A stretch of 64,000 nt of DNA. Source: Salinicola endophyticus (GTDB lineage: Bacteria; Pseudomonadota; Gammaproteobacteria; Pseudomonadales; Halomonadaceae). Below are positions 8,386 through 19,012 of this stretch, in pieces. The first letter of the stretch is position 1; each line of letters starts with the position of its first letter. The DNA is taken from contig NZ_CP159578.1 in NCBI RefSeq assembly GCF_040536835.1, positions 1,674,001 to 1,738,000 of the forward strand. The letters are read 5' to 3'. The position numbers were made by a program, and so were the translations under genes. The notes below the pieces were generated by a model. The model saw only the letters and a program-made list of their open reading frames with translations. It did no database searches and was not told where the DNA came from.

Positions 8386-11100
8386 ATGGGTGATATCGCC
8401 AGAGAAATTCTGCCAGTCAACATCGAGGATGAACTCAAGCAGTCCTACCTGGACTACGCGATGAGCGTCATCATCGGGCGTGCTCTGCCCGACGTCCGCG
8501 ATGGCTTGAAGCCGGTGCACCGGCGCGTGCTCTACGCCATGCACGAGCTTGGCAACGACTGGAACAAGCCGTACAAGAAATCGGCGCGCGTGGTCGGCGA
8601 TGTGATCGGTAAATATCACCCCCACGGCGACAGTGCGGTCTATGACACCATCGTACGCATGGCGCAGCACTTCTCCATGCGCCACGTGCTGATCGATGGT
8701 CAGGGCAACTTCGGTTCCATCGACGGCGACAACGCTGCCGCCATGCGTTACACCGAGGTGCGCATGGCACGGCTCTCCCATGAGCTGCTGGCGGATCTCG
8801 AGAAGGATACGGTCGACTGGGTCGACAACTACGACGGCACCGAGCGGATTCCCGAGGTGCTGCCGACCAAGGTGCCCAACCTGCTGATCAATGGTGCCTC
8901 GGGCATCGCGGTAGGGATGGCGACCAATATTCCGCCGCATAACATGGTCGAGGTGATCAGCGGCTGTCTGGCACTGATCCAGGACTACACCCTGACGGTC
9001 GACGACCTGATGGAGTACATCCCCGGGCCCGATTTTCCCACCGCCGGCATCATCAACGGCCGCGCCGGCATCCTCGAGGCGTATCGTACCGGGCGCGGCC
9101 GCATCTACGTGCGGGCCCGCCACACGGTCGAGTTCGACAAGAAGAGCGGACGCGACCAGATCGTCATCACCGAGCTGCCTTACCAGGTCAACAAGGCGCG
9201 GCTGATCGAGAAGATCGCCGAGCTGGTCAAGGAGAAGCGGGTCGAGGGTATCGCCGAGCTGCGCGACGAGTCCGACAAGGATGGCCTGCGCGTGGTGATC
9301 GAGATCAAGCGCGGCGAGTCCGGCGACGTGGTGGTCAACAACCTGTTCGCCCACACCCAGCTCGAGACCGTGTTCGGCATCAATATCGTCGCCCTTCACG
9401 ACGGTCAGCCCAAGACGCTCAATCTCAAGGAGCTGCTGGAGGCGTTCATTCGCCACCGTCGTGAGGTGGTCACTCGGCGCACTCTGTTCGAGCTCAAGAA
9501 GGCGCGTGAGCGCGGTCATATCCTCGAGGGGCTGGCGGTCGCCATCTCCAACATCGACGAGGTTATCGAGCTGATCAAGGCCTCGCCCAACGCGGCCGAG
9601 GCGAAGGAGAAACTGATCGCCCGCGACTGGCAGCCGGGGCAGGTGACCGGCATGCTCGAACGTGCCGGCGCCACCTCGTGCAAGCCCGAGGATCTCGATG
9701 AGGGCTACGGGCTCACCGACGACCGCGCGCTCTACCGGCTCTCGCCGGCCCAGGCGCAGGCGATCCTGGAGCTGCGCCTGCATCGTCTGACCGGGCTCGA
9801 GACCGAGAAACTGCTCGACGAGTACCTGAGCATTCTCGAGCGTATCGCCGAGCTCAACCATATCCTGGCCTCGCCGGACCGGCTGCTGGAGGTGATTCGC
9901 GAAGAGCTCGAAGGCATCCGTGATCAGTACGGCAACGCCCGCCTGACCGAGATCCAGACCAGCCGTCTCGATCTCACCATGGAAGACCTGATCGCCGAGG
10001 AGGACATGGTGGTCACGCTGTCGCGTGGCGGCTATGCCAAGACCCAGCCGATCTCCGACTACCAGGCGCAGAAGCGCGGCGGGCGTGGCAAGTCGGCCAC
10101 CAGCATGAAGGACGAGGATGTCATCGAGCATCTGGTGGTGGCCTCGACCCATGACACCATGCTGCTGTTCTCCAACCGCGGCAAGGTCTACTGGCTCAAG
10201 ACCTACGAGATGCCCAACGCCAGCCGCGGGTCGCGCGGCAAACCGCTGGTCAACCTGCTGCCGCTGGACGATGGCGAGTCGATCAATGCCATTCTGCCGG
10301 TGCGTGACTACAACCCGGAGAGCTACATCTTCTTCGCCACCGCCAGCGGCACGGTCAAGCGGACCTCGCTCGACCAGTTCTCGCGTCCGCGTAGCGTCGG
10401 TCTGATCGCGCTGGACCTGGAAGAGGGTGATCGCCTGATCGGCGCCGCCATTACCTCCGGCAGTGATCACGTCATGCTGCTGTCGTCCAACGGCAAGGCG
10501 ATCCGCTTCGAGGAGGGCCATGTGCGCCCGATGGGGCGGACTGCCCGCGGCGTGCGTGGCATGCGTCTGGCCGCAGGTGCCGAGGTGATCAGTCTGATCA
10601 TCCCGCAGAGCCAGACCATCGATGCCGATGCCGACAACGAGCTCGATGGCGACACCGCCACCAGCGCGGATGGCAGCGAGGAGCAGATCTACATTCTGAC
10701 CGCCTCCGAGCACGGCTATGGCAAGCGCACCCGGCTCGAGGAGTTTCCGATCCGTGGTCGCGGCGGCCAGGGCGTGATCGCGATGCAGACCACCGAGCGC
10801 AACGGCGCCCTGGTGGCGGCGATGCAGGTTCGCGACAGCGACGAGATGATGCTTATCACTGACCGCGGTACCCTGGTGCGTACCCGCGTCGGCGAAGTGT
10901 CGATCACCTCGCGCAATACCCAGGGGGTGACCCTGATCCGCACCAGCGAGGGGGAGCACCTGGTCAAGACGGTGCGGGTCGACGAGCCCCAGGACGAAGC
11001 GCTCGACGAGCTCGAGACGCCGGAGGAGACCGAGGTGGCCGAAGGTGAAGTGCCGCCGGAGGCCGGCGAGACGCCGCCGCCTGCGGACGACGACGCCTGA
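8386..11100 (+). CDS. gyrA: DNA gyrase subunit A
   Basis: GyrA is the breakage-reunion subunit of DNA gyrase. The 904-residue product has catalytic Tyr122 (in AMRYTE), and the quinolone-resistance region keeps Ser83 and Asp87 in E. coli numbering, so it looks wild type. The GyrA box QKRGGRG needed for DNA wrapping is at residues 562-568. The C-terminal beta-pinwheel ends in a very acidic Glu/Pro-rich tail (about residues 865-904), typical of halophilic gammaproteobacteria. An acidic insert ([20 protein letters not shown]) sits near residue 750. It is followed by serC, as in pseudomonads. Confidence 0.98.
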   Translation: MGDIAREILPVNIEDELKQSYLDYAMSVIIGRALPDVRDGLKPVHRRVLYAMHELGNDWNKPYKKSARVVGDVIGKYHPHGDSAVYDTIVRMAQHFSMRHVLIDGQGNFGSIDGDNAAAMRYTEVRMARLSHELLADLEKDTVDWVDNYDGTERIPEVLPTKVPNLLINGASGIAVGMATNIPPHNMVEVISGCLALIQDYTLTVDDLMEYIPGPDFPTAGIINGRAGILEAYRTGRGRIYVRARHTVEFDKKSGRDQIVITELPYQVNKARLIEKIAELVKEKRVEGIAELRDESDKDGLRVVIEIKRGESGDVVVNNLFAHTQLETVFGINIVALHDGQPKTLNLKELLEAFIRHRREVVTRRTLFELKKARERGHILEGLAVAISNIDEVIELIKASPNAAEAKEKLIARDWQPGQVTGMLERAGATSCKPEDLDEGYGLTDDRALYRLSPAQAQAILELRLHRLTGLETEKLLDEYLSILERIAELNHILASPDRLLEVIREELEGIRDQYGNARLTEIQTSRLDLTMEDLIAEEDMVVTLSRGGYAKTQPISDYQAQKRGGRGKSATSMKDEDVIEHLVVASTHDTMLLFSNRGKVYWLKTYEMPNASRGSRGKPLVNLLPLDDGESINAILPVRDYNPESYIFFATASGTVKRTSLDQFSRPRSVGLIALDLEEGDRLIGAAITSGSDHVMLLSSNGKAIRFEEGHVRPMGRTARGVRGMRLAAGAEVISLIIPQSQTIDADADNELDGDTATSADGSEEQIYILTASEHGYGKRTRLEEFPIRGRGGQGVIAMQTTERNGALVAAMQVRDSDEMMLITDRGTLVRTRVGEVSITSRNTQGVTLIRTSEGEHLVKTVRVDEPQDEALDELETPEETEVAEGEVPPEAGETPPPADDDA

Positions 11101-11106
11101 GGCCGC

Positions 11107-11138
11107 TGCGCCCCCGCCCGCCTTGGGTCGGGGGCGCA
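11107..11138 (+). terminator. GC-rich hairpin after gyrA
   Basis: Perfect 10-bp stem TGCGCCCCCG / CGGGGGCGCA with a 12-base loop, 6 bases after the gyrA stop. The T-tract is poor (ATTGCC), so termination may be partial and serC may receive read-through. Confidence 0.5.
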
Positions 11139-11194
11139 TTGCCGACCTGGCTCGATGCGTGAGCCGGGCAGGGGCGGTGCCATGGGATTGGATG

Positions 11195-11214
11195 CAGGGG
11201 GTGGTGACCCCCTG
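11195..11214 (+). other. second hairpin in the gyrA-serC spacer
   Basis: Perfect 8-bp stem CAGGGGGT / ACCCCCTG with loop GGTG, about 80 bases before the serC ATG. No T-run follows. Function unknown; a leader structure or RNA-stability element is possible. Confidence 0.4.
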
Positions 11215-11292
11215 AAGATACGTCTGGATGAACAAGCCCGGTCGAACGCAAACGCCCGGGTCGAGTGAAAGAGCCCACGGGGAATTCCGAGA

Positions 11293-12381
11293 ATGACACG
11301 TCTGCACAATTTCTGTGCCGGTCCGGCGGCCATGCCGACGGCGGTGCTGGAGCGCGCCCGCGCCGAGATGCTCGACTACCAGGGGCAGGGTCTGTCGGTG
11401 ATGGAGATGAGTCACCGCAGCCCGACCTTCGAGGCAATCGCGGCCAAGGCCGAGCGCGATCTGCGTGATCTGCTCGCGATCCCCGACAACTACCGGGTGC
11501 TGTTCATGCAGGGCGGCGCCACGATGCAGTTCGCCTGCGTGCCGCTCAACCTGCTCGGGCAGGGTGGGACACCCAACTATCTCGATACCGGCATCTGGTC
11601 GAGCAAGGCGATCAAGGAGGCGGATCATCTGGCCGCCTCGCACATTGCCGCTTCGAGCTGCGAGAGCGGCTACGTGCAGGTGCCGCGCCAGGGCGACATC
11701 GCGCTCTCCGCGGATGCGGCCTACCTGCACTACTGTCACAACGAGACCATCGGCGGGCTAGCCTTCGATTACATCCCCGAACTCGAGGCCGACGTGCCGC
11801 TGGTGTGCGACATGTCGTCGTCGATCCTCTCCACGCCGCTGGACGTGAGCCGCTTCGGGGTGATCTACGCCGGCGCGCAGAAGAACATCGGCCCCGCCGG
11901 CATTACCGTGGTCATCGTGCGCGAGGATCTGCTCGAACGGGCGCAGCCCTCGGCGCCCTCGCTGCTCGGCTGGAAGGTCTACGCCGACAACGATTCGATG
12001 ATCAACACGCCGCCGACCTACGCCTGGTATCTCGCCGGCCTGGTGTTCGAGTGGCTCAAGAACGACATCGGCGGCGTCGCCGAGATGGAAGCGATCAACC
12101 GGCGCAAGAGCGAGGCGCTCTACGCGGCGATCGACGCCAGCGACTTCTACGCCAACCCGATCGCGCCGGCCAACCGCTCGCTGATGAACGTGCCGTTCAC
12201 GCTGGCGGACGCGTCGCTCAACGGCGACTTCCTCGCGGATGCCGAAGCCGAGGGGTTGCTCAATCTCAAGGGGCATCGCAGCGTCGGCGGCATGCGCGCG
12301 AGCCTTTACAATGCCGTCAGCGAGGCCGACGTGCAGGCGCTGATCACCTTCATGGCCGATTTCGAACGTCGCCGCGGCTGA
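11293..12381 (+). CDS. serC: phosphoserine aminotransferase SerC
   Basis: PLP enzyme converting 3-phosphohydroxypyruvate to phosphoserine (serine biosynthesis) and acting in pyridoxal phosphate synthesis. The 362-residue product starts MTRLHNFCAGPAAMP, has the PLP lysine at residue 197 in GAQKNIGPAG, and ends with the class V aminotransferase GHRSVGGMRASLYNA block. GGGGAA precedes the ATG. It heads the serC-pheA-tyrA/aroA-cmk-rpsA cluster and is 30 bases before the pheA start. Confidence 0.97.
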   Translation: MTRLHNFCAGPAAMPTAVLERARAEMLDYQGQGLSVMEMSHRSPTFEAIAAKAERDLRDLLAIPDNYRVLFMQGGATMQFACVPLNLLGQGGTPNYLDTGIWSSKAIKEADHLAASHIAASSCESGYVQVPRQGDIALSADAAYLHYCHNETIGGLAFDYIPELEADVPLVCDMSSSILSTPLDVSRFGVIYAGAQKNIGPAGITVVIVREDLLERAQPSAPSLLGWKVYADNDSMINTPPTYAWYLAGLVFEWLKNDIGGVAEMEAINRRKSEALYAAIDASDFYANPIAPANRSLMNVPFTLADASLNGDFLADAEAEGLLNLKGHRSVGGMRASLYNAVSEADVQALITFMADFERRRG

Positions 12382-12411
12382 GTGGCGGCCGCATGCAGCC
12401 AGGACATGCCC

Positions 12412-13512
12412 ATGACTGACAACACCGACAAGCCGCTGGACCTCGCTTCCCTGCGCCAGCGTATCGACAGCATCGACAGCGAGCTGTTGCGCCTGATCAG
12501 CGAGCGCGCCGAATGCGCCGCCCAGGTCGCCCAGGTCAAGACCGCCGACGACCCCGATGCCGTGTTCTACCGCCCCGAGCGCGAGGCCCAGGTGCTGCGC
12601 CGGGTGATGGAGCGCAACCCCGGGCCGCTCAACGGCGAAGAGATGGCACGGCTGTTCCGCGAGATCATGTCTGCCTGTCTGGCGCTGGAAAAGCCGATCA
12701 AGGTCGCCTATCTGGGGCCGGAGGGTACCTTCACCCAGCAGGCGGCGCTCAAGCACTTCGGCCACAGTGCGATCAGCCTGCCGATGGCGGCGATCGACGA
12801 GGTATTTCGCGAGGTCGAGGCGGGTGCGGTCAACTATGGGGTAGTGCCGGTGGAGAACTCCACCGAGGGCGTGGTCAACAACACGCTCGACTCGTTCATG
12901 GACTCCGGCCTGCACATCAGCGGCGAGGTGGTGCTGCGTATTCACCACCATCTGCTGGTCTCCAATATCACGCGCCAGGACAAGATTTCGCGGATCTACT
13001 CGCATCCGCAGTCGTTCGCCCAGTGTCGCAAGTGGCTCGATGCGCACTATCCCCACGCCGAGCGGGTGGCGGTCTCGTCCAACGCCGAGGCTGCAAGGCT
13101 GGTCAAGACCGAGTGGCACAGCGCGGCGATCGCCGGTGACATGGCCGCCCAGCTCTACGGTCTCGACCATGTCGCCGAGAAGATCGAGGATCGCCCGGAC
13201 AACTCCACGCGCTTTCTGATCATCGGCAACGAGTCGGTGCCGCCCTCGGGCCAGGACAAGACCTCGATCGTGGTCGCCATGCGCAACCAGCCCGGGGTGC
13301 TGCACGGTCTGCTAGAACCCTTCCATCGCCACGCCATCGATCTCACCCGGCTGGAGACGCGGCCGTCGCGTAATGGCGTCTGGACTTATGTCTTCTTCAT
13401 CGACTTCAAGGGGCATGTCGACGACCCGGCTGTCGCCGGCGTGCTGGAGTCGGTGAAGCAGCACGCCTCCGATATGAAAGTGCTCGGCTCCTACCCGGTG
13501 GGTGTGCTCTAG
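12412..13512 (+). CDS. pheA: bifunctional chorismate mutase / prephenate dehydratase PheA
   Basis: Makes phenylpyruvate from chorismate for phenylalanine synthesis. Of 366 residues, the N-terminal 90 or so are an AroQ chorismate mutase (LRQRIDSIDSELLRLISERA). The prephenate dehydratase domain follows (VAYLGPEGTFTQQAA near residue 100, with a later STRFLIIG block), then a C-terminal ACT domain with GVLHGLL and ETRPS for Phe feedback control. I chose ATG 12412 because AGGA stands seven bases upstream; earlier in-frame starts at 12382 and 12406 lack one. Length matches the pseudomonad enzyme. Confidence 0.96.
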   Translation: MTDNTDKPLDLASLRQRIDSIDSELLRLISERAECAAQVAQVKTADDPDAVFYRPEREAQVLRRVMERNPGPLNGEEMARLFREIMSACLALEKPIKVAYLGPEGTFTQQAALKHFGHSAISLPMAAIDEVFREVEAGAVNYGVVPVENSTEGVVNNTLDSFMDSGLHISGEVVLRIHHHLLVSNITRQDKISRIYSHPQSFAQCRKWLDAHYPHAERVAVSSNAEAARLVKTEWHSAAIAGDMAAQLYGLDHVAEKIEDRPDNSTRFLIIGNESVPPSGQDKTSIVVAMRNQPGVLHGLLEPFHRHAIDLTRLETRPSRNGVWTYVFFIDFKGHVDDPAVAGVLESVKQHASDMKVLGSYPVGVL

Positions 13513-13513
13513 G

Positions 13514-15739
13514 ATGTCGGGAGAGACCGCGCCCACGCTGCTCATCGTCGGGCTGGGCATGATCGGCGGCTCGCTGGCCGCCGCGCTCAAGGCGGCAGAT
13601 TACCGTGGCACGCTGCTGGGCTGCGACCGTAATGGTGACGAGATCGCCACCGGGCTGGCCATGGGCGTGATCGACGATGGTGGCAGCATGCTGGCACCGC
13701 TGGTGGCGCGCGCCGACATCGTGGTGCTGGCGGTGCCGGTACTGGCGATGCCGGCGGTGTTCGAAGCGCTGGCCCCAGCGCTGGGGTCGCGCATCGTCAC
13801 CGATGTCGGCAGCACCAAGCGCGCGGTGTGCGACGCCGCGCGGCGGGTCTTCGGCACGCTGCCCGCGCGCTTCGTTCCCGGTCACCCGATCGCCGGCTCG
13901 GAGAAGAGCGGGGTCGCTGCGGCCAATCCGACGCTCTATCGTCATCACAAGGTGATCCTGACCCCGGAAGCGGAGACCGATCCGGCGGCGGTGCAGGCGG
14001 TGCGCGGCCTATGGGAGCTGTGCGGGGCCCAGGTGCTGGAGATGCCGGTGGCGCGCCACGACCAGGTGCTGGCGCGCACCAGTCACTTGCCGCATCTGCT
14101 CGCCTTTTCGCTGGTCGATACCCTGGCGCGCCAGGACGAGCGGCTGGAGATCTTCCGCTACGCCGCCGGCGGCTTTCGCGACTTTACCCGCATCGCCGGC
14201 AGCGATCCGGTGATGTGGCGCGACATCTTCACCGCCAACCGCGACGCGCTGCTCGGCGCGCTGGACGACTTCGAGAGCGGGTTGGCGCGACTGCGTCGCG
14301 CGGTCGAGCAGGGCGACAGCGATGCCATGCTGGGCACCTTCGACCGTGCCAGTCACGCCCGACACTATTTCGAAACGCTGTTGAATCAGACGAGTTATCA
14401 AGCCATGGAATCACGACAGGTGCAGTATCGGGTCTCGCCCGGCGGGTCGGTCAGCGGCCGTATCCGCGTACCCGGGGACAAGTCCATCTCCCACCGCTCG
14501 ATCATGCTCGGCGCTCTGGCCGACGGGGTGACCGAGGTCAAGGGTTTCCTCGAGGGCGAGGATAGCCTGGCCACGTTGCAGGCGTTCCGCGACATGGGCG
14601 TGGCGATCGAAGGGCCGCACCAGGGCCGTGTGACCATCCATGGTGTCGGTCTGCACGGTCTCAAGCCGCCCGCCGGCCCGCTCTACGTGGGCAACTCCGG
14701 TACCGCCATGCGGCTGTTCGCCGGGCTGCTCGCCGGGCAGGCCTTCGACACCGAACTCACCGGCGACGCTTCGCTGACCAAGCGTCCCATGGCGCGGGTT
14801 GCCGATCCGCTGCGTCTGATGGGCGCGTGCATCGATACCGCCGAGGGCGGGCGTCCGCCGCTCAGGATCCATGGCGGGCAGCCGCTCAAGGGCATCGACT
14901 ACGACATGCCGATGGCCAGCGCCCAGGTCAAGTCCTGCCTGCTGTTGGCGGGGCTCTACGCCGAGGGCGAGACCCGCGTGCGCGAGCCGGCGCCGACCCG
15001 GGACCATACCGAGCGCATGCTCAACGGCTTCGGCTACGCGGTGACTCGCGAGGGAGACGTGGCACGCCTGAGTGGCGGCGGCAAGCTCACCAGCGCGCCG
15101 ATCGACGTGCCGTCGGACATCTCTTCGGCGACCTTCTTTCTGGTCGCGGCGGCGATCACGCCGGGTGCCGATCTGGTGCTCGAGCATGTCGGCGTCAACC
15201 CGACGCGCATCGGTGTGATCAACATTCTCAAGCTGATGGGCGCCGACCTGCGGCTGGAGAATCCGCGCGAGGTGGGCGGCGAGCCGGTGGCCGACCTGCA
15301 TATTCGTTACGCGCCGCTCAAGGGGGTCGACATTCCGGTCGACCAGGTGCCGCTGGCGATCGACGAATTCCCGGCGCTGTTCGTCGCCGCGGCCAACGCC
15401 GAGGGCACCACCCGGCTGCGCGGTGCCGAAGAGCTGCGGGTCAAGGAGTCCGACCGCATTCAGGCGATGGCGGATGGCCTGGCGATCCTGGGGGTCGACG
15501 CCACGGTGTTCGAGGATGGCATCGATATCGTCGGCAAGGGCGGCGAGAGCGCCAACTATGGTGGCGGCCGGGTCGACAGCCTCGGTGATCACCGTATCGC
15601 CATGGCCTTTACCGTGGCCGCGCTGCGTGCCAGTGCGCCGATCGAGATCGACGACTGTGCCAACGTGGCGACCTCTTTCCCCGGCTTCGTGACCCTGGCC
15701 GAGCGGGTGGGGCTCACCCTTGCGGAGGTGGAGGCATGA
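13514..15739 (+). CDS. fused prephenate/arogenate dehydrogenase - EPSP synthase (TyrA-AroA)
   Basis: A single 741-residue polypeptide. Residues 1 to about 290 are a TyrA dehydrogenase with a Rossmann [10 protein letters not shown] motif and the [11 protein letters not shown] block (tyrosine branch). From about residue 298 ([14 protein letters not shown]) begins a complete EPSP synthase (AroA), with [35 protein letters not shown] and KESDRIQ. The GNSGT glycine at the glyphosate-discriminating position is retained. This fusion is known in pseudomonads. The start is two bases after the pheA stop, with coupling likely. No hisC copy lies between pheA and this gene, unlike Pseudomonas. Confidence 0.96.
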   Translation: MSGETAPTLLIVGLGMIGGSLAAALKAADYRGTLLGCDRNGDEIATGLAMGVIDDGGSMLAPLVARADIVVLAVPVLAMPAVFEALAPALGSRIVTDVGSTKRAVCDAARRVFGTLPARFVPGHPIAGSEKSGVAAANPTLYRHHKVILTPEAETDPAAVQAVRGLWELCGAQVLEMPVARHDQVLARTSHLPHLLAFSLVDTLARQDERLEIFRYAAGGFRDFTRIAGSDPVMWRDIFTANRDALLGALDDFESGLARLRRAVEQGDSDAMLGTFDRASHARHYFETLLNQTSYQAMESRQVQYRVSPGGSVSGRIRVPGDKSISHRSIMLGALADGVTEVKGFLEGEDSLATLQAFRDMGVAIEGPHQGRVTIHGVGLHGLKPPAGPLYVGNSGTAMRLFAGLLAGQAFDTELTGDASLTKRPMARVADPLRLMGACIDTAEGGRPPLRIHGGQPLKGIDYDMPMASAQVKSCLLLAGLYAEGETRVREPAPTRDHTERMLNGFGYAVTREGDVARLSGGGKLTSAPIDVPSDISSATFFLVAAAITPGADLVLEHVGVNPTRIGVINILKLMGADLRLENPREVGGEPVADLHIRYAPLKGVDIPVDQVPLAIDEFPALFVAAANAEGTTRLRGAEELRVKESDRIQAMADGLAILGVDATVFEDGIDIVGKGGESANYGGGRVDSLGDHRIAMAFTVAALRASAPIEIDDCANVATSFPGFVTLAERVGLTLAEVEA

Positions 15740-16416
15740 GTCTGGACGCTCCCGTACTCACCATCGATGGCCCCGGCGGCGCCGGCAAGGGCACCATCAG
15801 CCGCATGATCGCCGAACGCCTGGGCTGGCACCTGCTCGATTCCGGTGCGCTCTACCGGCTCACCGCGCTGGCGGCGCTGCGCAAGGAGGTCGCGCTGGAT
15901 GACCTCGAGCGGCTGACCCGCCAGGCCCAGCGGCTGGACGTGGTGTTCGCGGTGGAGGATGGCGCGGCGCGTATCCTGCTCGAGGGCGACGACGTGACCC
16001 GCGCGATCCGCCGCGAAGAAGTGGGCAACGCCGCTTCCCAGGTAGCCGCACTGCCGCCGGTGCGCGAAGCGCTGCTGCAGCGTCAGCGCGACTTTCGCCA
16101 GGCGCCCGGGCTGGTCGCGGATGGTCGCGACATGGGCACCGTGGTGTTCATCGACGCGCCGCTGAAGATCTATCTCACCGCCTCGGCCGAGGAGCGTGCC
16201 CAGCGTCGCCTGCGCCAATTGCGCGAGGCTGGTGAAGATGCTAGACTCGCGACCCTTTTGGAAGAAATCCAAGCGCGCGATGCGCGCGATATGCAGCGTG
16301 CGGTAGCCCCGCTCAAGCCGGCAGAAGATGCCGTCGAGCTGGACACCACGCAGCTGGATATACCGGAAGTCGTGGAGCGTATCGAAACGCTGCTGGCCGA
16401 GCGCGGCCTGACCTGA
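15736..16416 (+). CDS. cmk: cytidylate kinase
   Basis: Phosphorylates CMP and dCMP. The 226-residue product has the P-loop GPGGAGKGT at residues 12-20, LLDSGALYR for nucleotide binding, and [12 protein letters not shown]. The ATG overlaps the tyrA-aroA stop (ATGA). Its 3' part carries a promoter for rpsA, as in E. coli. Confidence 0.97.
   Translation: MSLDAPVLTIDGPGGAGKGTISRMIAERLGWHLLDSGALYRLTALAALRKEVALDDLERLTRQAQRLDVVFAVEDGAARILLEGDDVTRAIRREEVGNAASQVAALPPVREALLQRQRDFRQAPGLVADGRDMGTVVFIDAPLKIYLTASAEERAQRRLRQLREAGEDARLATLLEEIQARDARDMQRAVAPLKPAEDAVELDTTQLDIPEVVERIETLLAERGLT
16219..16247 (+). promoter_or_regulatory. predicted sigma-70 promoter for rpsA inside cmk
   Basis: TTGCGC, 17-base spacer, TAGACT, followed by a GC-rich discriminator (CGCGACCC). 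It lies about 390 bases before rpsA. E. coli also drives rpsA from promoters within cmk, and the GC-rich discriminator is typical of stringently controlled ribosomal promoters. Confidence 0.55.
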
Positions 16417-16635
16417 GAGCTTCTCGGGTCGTGCGCCAGCCGGTGGAATGACGACACACTTCCGCTCCCGGGGCCCCTGGCAAGATGTGAAGACGTGCAG
16501 CGACATCGACAGTCAAGTCGCGGCAGGTCGAACCAGCGCCAACATCCCCAGGGATATGTCGATAAGGCCCGTACTCGCTGGTGGTACGGAGGAAGGCGGC
16601 CCGCCCGCCATCAACGTTGATCACGTAGGAATCAC

Positions 16636-18312
16636 ATGAGCGAAAGCTTTGCTGAACTGTTCGAACAATCTCTCCAGGACATCAACATGGAGCCCGGTGC
16701 CATTGTCATGGCAACCGTGGTCGACATCGAAGGCGACTGGATCACCGTCAACGCCGGTCTGAAGTCCGAGGGTCAGATCCCCGCGGCTCAGTTCCGCGAC
16801 GACAACGGTGAGATGACCATCGCGGTCGGTGACGAAGTCAAGGTCGCACTGGAAGCCGTTGAAGACGGTTTCGGTGAAACCCGTCTGTCGCGCGAGAAGG
16901 CCAAGCGCGCCGAAGCGTGGAAAGAACTGGAAGCGGCCTTCGAGAAAGACGAAATCGTCAAGGGCGTGATCAACGGCAAGGTCAAGGGCGGCTTTACCGT
17001 CGACGTCTCCTCGATCCGTGCGTTCCTGCCGGGTTCGCTGGTCGACGTGCGTCCGGTTCGCGACACCGCGCACCTGGAGCACAAAGAGCTGGACTTCAAG
17101 GTCATCAAGCTCGATCCGAAGCGCAACAACGTCGTCGTCTCCCGCCGTGCCGTGCTCGAAGCCGAGAACAGCGCCGAGCGTGAAGCACTGCTCGCCACCC
17201 TGCAGGAAGGCCAGCAGATCAACGGTATCGTCAAGAACCTCACCGACTACGGCGCCTTCGTCGACCTCGGTGGCGTCGACGGTCTGCTTCACATCACCGA
17301 CATGGCGTGGAAGCGTATCAAGCACCCGAGCGAGATCGTGGCCGTCGGCGACGAGATCAATGTCAAGGTGCTCAAGTTCGACCGCGAGCGCAACCGCGTG
17401 TCGCTGGGCCTGAAGCAGCTGGGCGAAGACCCCTGGGTCAACATCGTCGACCGCTACCCGGAAGGCACCAAGGTCAACGCTCGCGTCACCAACCTGACCG
17501 ACTACGGCTGCTTCGCCGAGCTGGAAGAGGGTGTCGAAGGTCTGGTTCACGTCTCTGAAATGGACTGGACCAACAAGAACATCCATCCGTCCAAGGTGGT
17601 TCAGGTCGGCGACGAAGTCGAAGTCATGGTTCTCGACATCGACGAAGAGCGTCGTCGTATCTCCCTGGGTATCAAGCAGTGCACTACCAACCCGTGGGAA
17701 GACTTCAACGCACGCTACAACAAGGGCGACCGCGTTGCCGGTACCATCAAGTCGATCACCGACTTCGGTATCTTCATCGGTCTGGAAGGCGGCATCGATG
17801 GTCTGGTGCATCTCTCCGACATCTCCTGGAGCGAAGCTGGCGAAGAAGCAGTACGTCAGTTCAAGAAGGGCGACGAAGCGGAAGCCGTCATCCTCTCGAT
17901 CGATCCGGAGCGTGAGCGCATCTCGCTGGGCATCAAGCAGCTCGAAACCGATCCGGTCTCCGAGTTCCTGGCTGTCAACGACAAGGGCTCCGTGGTCACC
18001 GGCCGCATCATCGAAGTCGATGCCAAGGAAGCTCACGTCGAACTGGCCACCGATGTCATCGGTATCCTCAAGGCCTCCGAGATCAGCGCCGACCGCGTCG
18101 AAGATGCGCGCAACGTGCTGAACGAAGGTGATAGCGTCGAAGCCAAGATCGTCAACGTCGATCGCAAGAGCCGCGCCATCAACCTGTCGATCAAGGCCAA
18201 GGATCAGGTCGACACGCGTCGCAACATGACCAAGCTGCGCGATCAGGATGTCGAGACCAACGGTCCGACCACCATCGGTGATCTGATCAAGCAACAGATG
18301 GGTCAGGACTGA
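16636..18312 (+). CDS. rpsA: 30S ribosomal protein S1
   Basis: S1 binds mRNA leaders and recruits them to the 30S subunit. The 558-residue product contains six S1 (OB-fold) domains, recognisable by repeated blocks such as [20 protein letters not shown] (about residues 196-215), [20 protein letters not shown], and [20 protein letters not shown]. Length equals the E. coli protein (557). Codon use is biased toward optimal codons relative to its neighbours, as expected for high expression. AGGA precedes the ATG. The 219-base spacer after cmk probably holds more leader sequence for S1 autoregulation. Confidence 0.98.
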   Translation: MSESFAELFEQSLQDINMEPGAIVMATVVDIEGDWITVNAGLKSEGQIPAAQFRDDNGEMTIAVGDEVKVALEAVEDGFGETRLSREKAKRAEAWKELEAAFEKDEIVKGVINGKVKGGFTVDVSSIRAFLPGSLVDVRPVRDTAHLEHKELDFKVIKLDPKRNNVVVSRRAVLEAENSAEREALLATLQEGQQINGIVKNLTDYGAFVDLGGVDGLLHITDMAWKRIKHPSEIVAVGDEINVKVLKFDRERNRVSLGLKQLGEDPWVNIVDRYPEGTKVNARVTNLTDYGCFAELEEGVEGLVHVSEMDWTNKNIHPSKVVQVGDEVEVMVLDIDEERRRISLGIKQCTTNPWEDFNARYNKGDRVAGTIKSITDFGIFIGLEGGIDGLVHLSDISWSEAGEEAVRQFKKGDEAEAVILSIDPERERISLGIKQLETDPVSEFLAVNDKGSVVTGRIIEVDAKEAHVELATDVIGILKASEISADRVEDARNVLNEGDSVEAKIVNVDRKSRAINLSIKAKDQVDTRRNMTKLRDQDVETNGPTTIGDLIKQQMGQD

Positions 18313-18336
18313 TCCTTCGGATTCGGTCTCCCCATG

Positions 18337-18366
18337 AAAAACAGCGCCTTCGGGCGCTGTTTTTTT
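18337..18366 (+). terminator. rho-independent terminator of the serC-rpsA cluster
   Basis: Stem AAAAACAGCGCC / GGCGCTGTTTTT with a TTCG tetraloop and T7 tail, 24 bases after the rpsA stop. A-run on the opposite side makes it potentially bidirectional. Confidence 0.95.
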
Positions 18367-18498
18367 ATGTCTGTCATTCGGCAATCGACGGGGCGGTGAC
18401 AGCGCCTCTCCGTGTTCGGCGAGGGGCGTCTCGCTCAACCGGTAGACCTCCGGCGGCAGGGTGTCACGAGGGCGCTGTGACCCCCTCCCTGGGCGCTG

Positions 18499-18520
18499 CC
18501 TTTGCCATCCATGGCAAAGG
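18499..18520. repeat. 22-bp near-perfect palindrome downstream of the Fur-box gene
   Basis: CCTTTGCCAT - CC - ATGGCAAAGG: two perfect 10-base arms with a 2-base centre. No U-tract on either strand. It could be a protein-binding site or a cruciform or RNA hairpin at the 3' end of the minus-strand gene at 18576. Confidence 0.4.
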
Positions 18521-18575
18521 ACCCTCGCTTTGCTCTCCCCCGGCGCCCATGTTCACAGGGTGGGGCCATGAGCGC

Positions 18576-18971
18576 TCAACGCTTGAGCCAGCCGCGCCAG
18601 CCTCGTCCACTCTGCGTCGCGTGCCCGCTCGTGGCCTGGTGGCCGGAGAGCTCGGCGATGGCCTGCCTGAGCGGCTGGATGATGGCATCCAGGTGATAGC
18701 TGCAGAGTGAGGGATCCAGCGCGGCCGGACACTGCGCCATCAGCAGGCCGCAGTGGTAGGTGGCGACGTCCAGCGAGGCATGCACCGGCGGGAACGGCGA
18801 GGCCTCTTCGCGACAGCGCTTGAGCTCGCGCAGCAGCATCTTCAGCATCTCGGCGTCGAGCCAGCAGGGCGGTGCCGAGGGGGTGGCGGTGGGCAGCGAG
18901 TGACGCACGGCTTGAAAGGAGACCAGCAGAAAGACGCAGGTATAGTGGAGTCGGGAGCGCTCTGAAGACAT
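18576..18971 (-). CDS. uncharacterised small protein behind a predicted Fur-regulated promoter
   Basis: A 131-residue product that I do not recognise. It has a hydrophobic patch near residues 12-20 (CVFLLVSF), a helical middle with LDAEMLKMLLRELKRC, several Cys/His residues in the YHCGLLMAQC and LCSYH segments (about 80-103), and a basic Gly/Arg tail. It was chosen over an overlapping longer frame (18553-19008), which has the Arg/Ala-rich look of a shadow. The ATG at 18971 has no clear ribosome site, so the true start may be internal. It lies downstream of trmJ, at the spot where many gammaproteobacteria carry iscR, and has its own promoter overlapped by a Fur-like box. A role in iron response is inference from that site alone. 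Confidence 0.55.
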   Translation of the reverse strand: MSSERSRLHYTCVFLLVSFQAVRHSLPTATPSAPPCWLDAEMLKMLLRELKRCREEASPFPPVHASLDVATYHCGLLMAQCPAALDPSLCSYHLDAIIQPLRQAIAELSGHQATSGHATQSGRGWRGWLKR

Positions 18972-18993
18972 CGGTCGCCATCACTCTATTGAT

Positions 18994-19012
18994 GAGAGTG
19001 ATTACCATTCTC
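18994..19012 (-). promoter_or_regulatory. Fur box (predicted)
   Basis: The minus-strand sequence GAGAATGGTAATCACTCTC matches 15 of 19 positions of the Fur consensus GATAATGATAATCATTATC. It covers the -10 element of the promoter for the small gene starting at 18971, a classic repressor position. Confidence 0.65.

Noticed and set aside
8620..8680. Quinolone-resistance mutation in GyrA
   Set aside because: Ser83 and Asp87 are both the sensitive residues.
8338..11739. 1133-codon open frame antisense to gyrA
   Set aside because: It lies opposite gyrA and serC, is His/Arg/Gln-rich with no recognisable domain, and is a by-product of high GC and codon bias.
14690..14720. Glyphosate-tolerant EPSP synthase
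   Set aside because: The discriminating glycine in GNSGTAMR is kept; tolerant class II enzymes have Ala there.
16621..18438. 605-codon open frame antisense to rpsA
   Set aside because: Phe/Asp/Val-rich mirror of the highly biased rpsA codons; no ribosome site or family resemblance.
18553..19008. 151-codon minus-strand frame overlapping the Fur-box gene
   Set aside because: Arg/Ala/His-rich composition typical of an out-of-frame reading; it would also place the start inside the promoter and Fur box.
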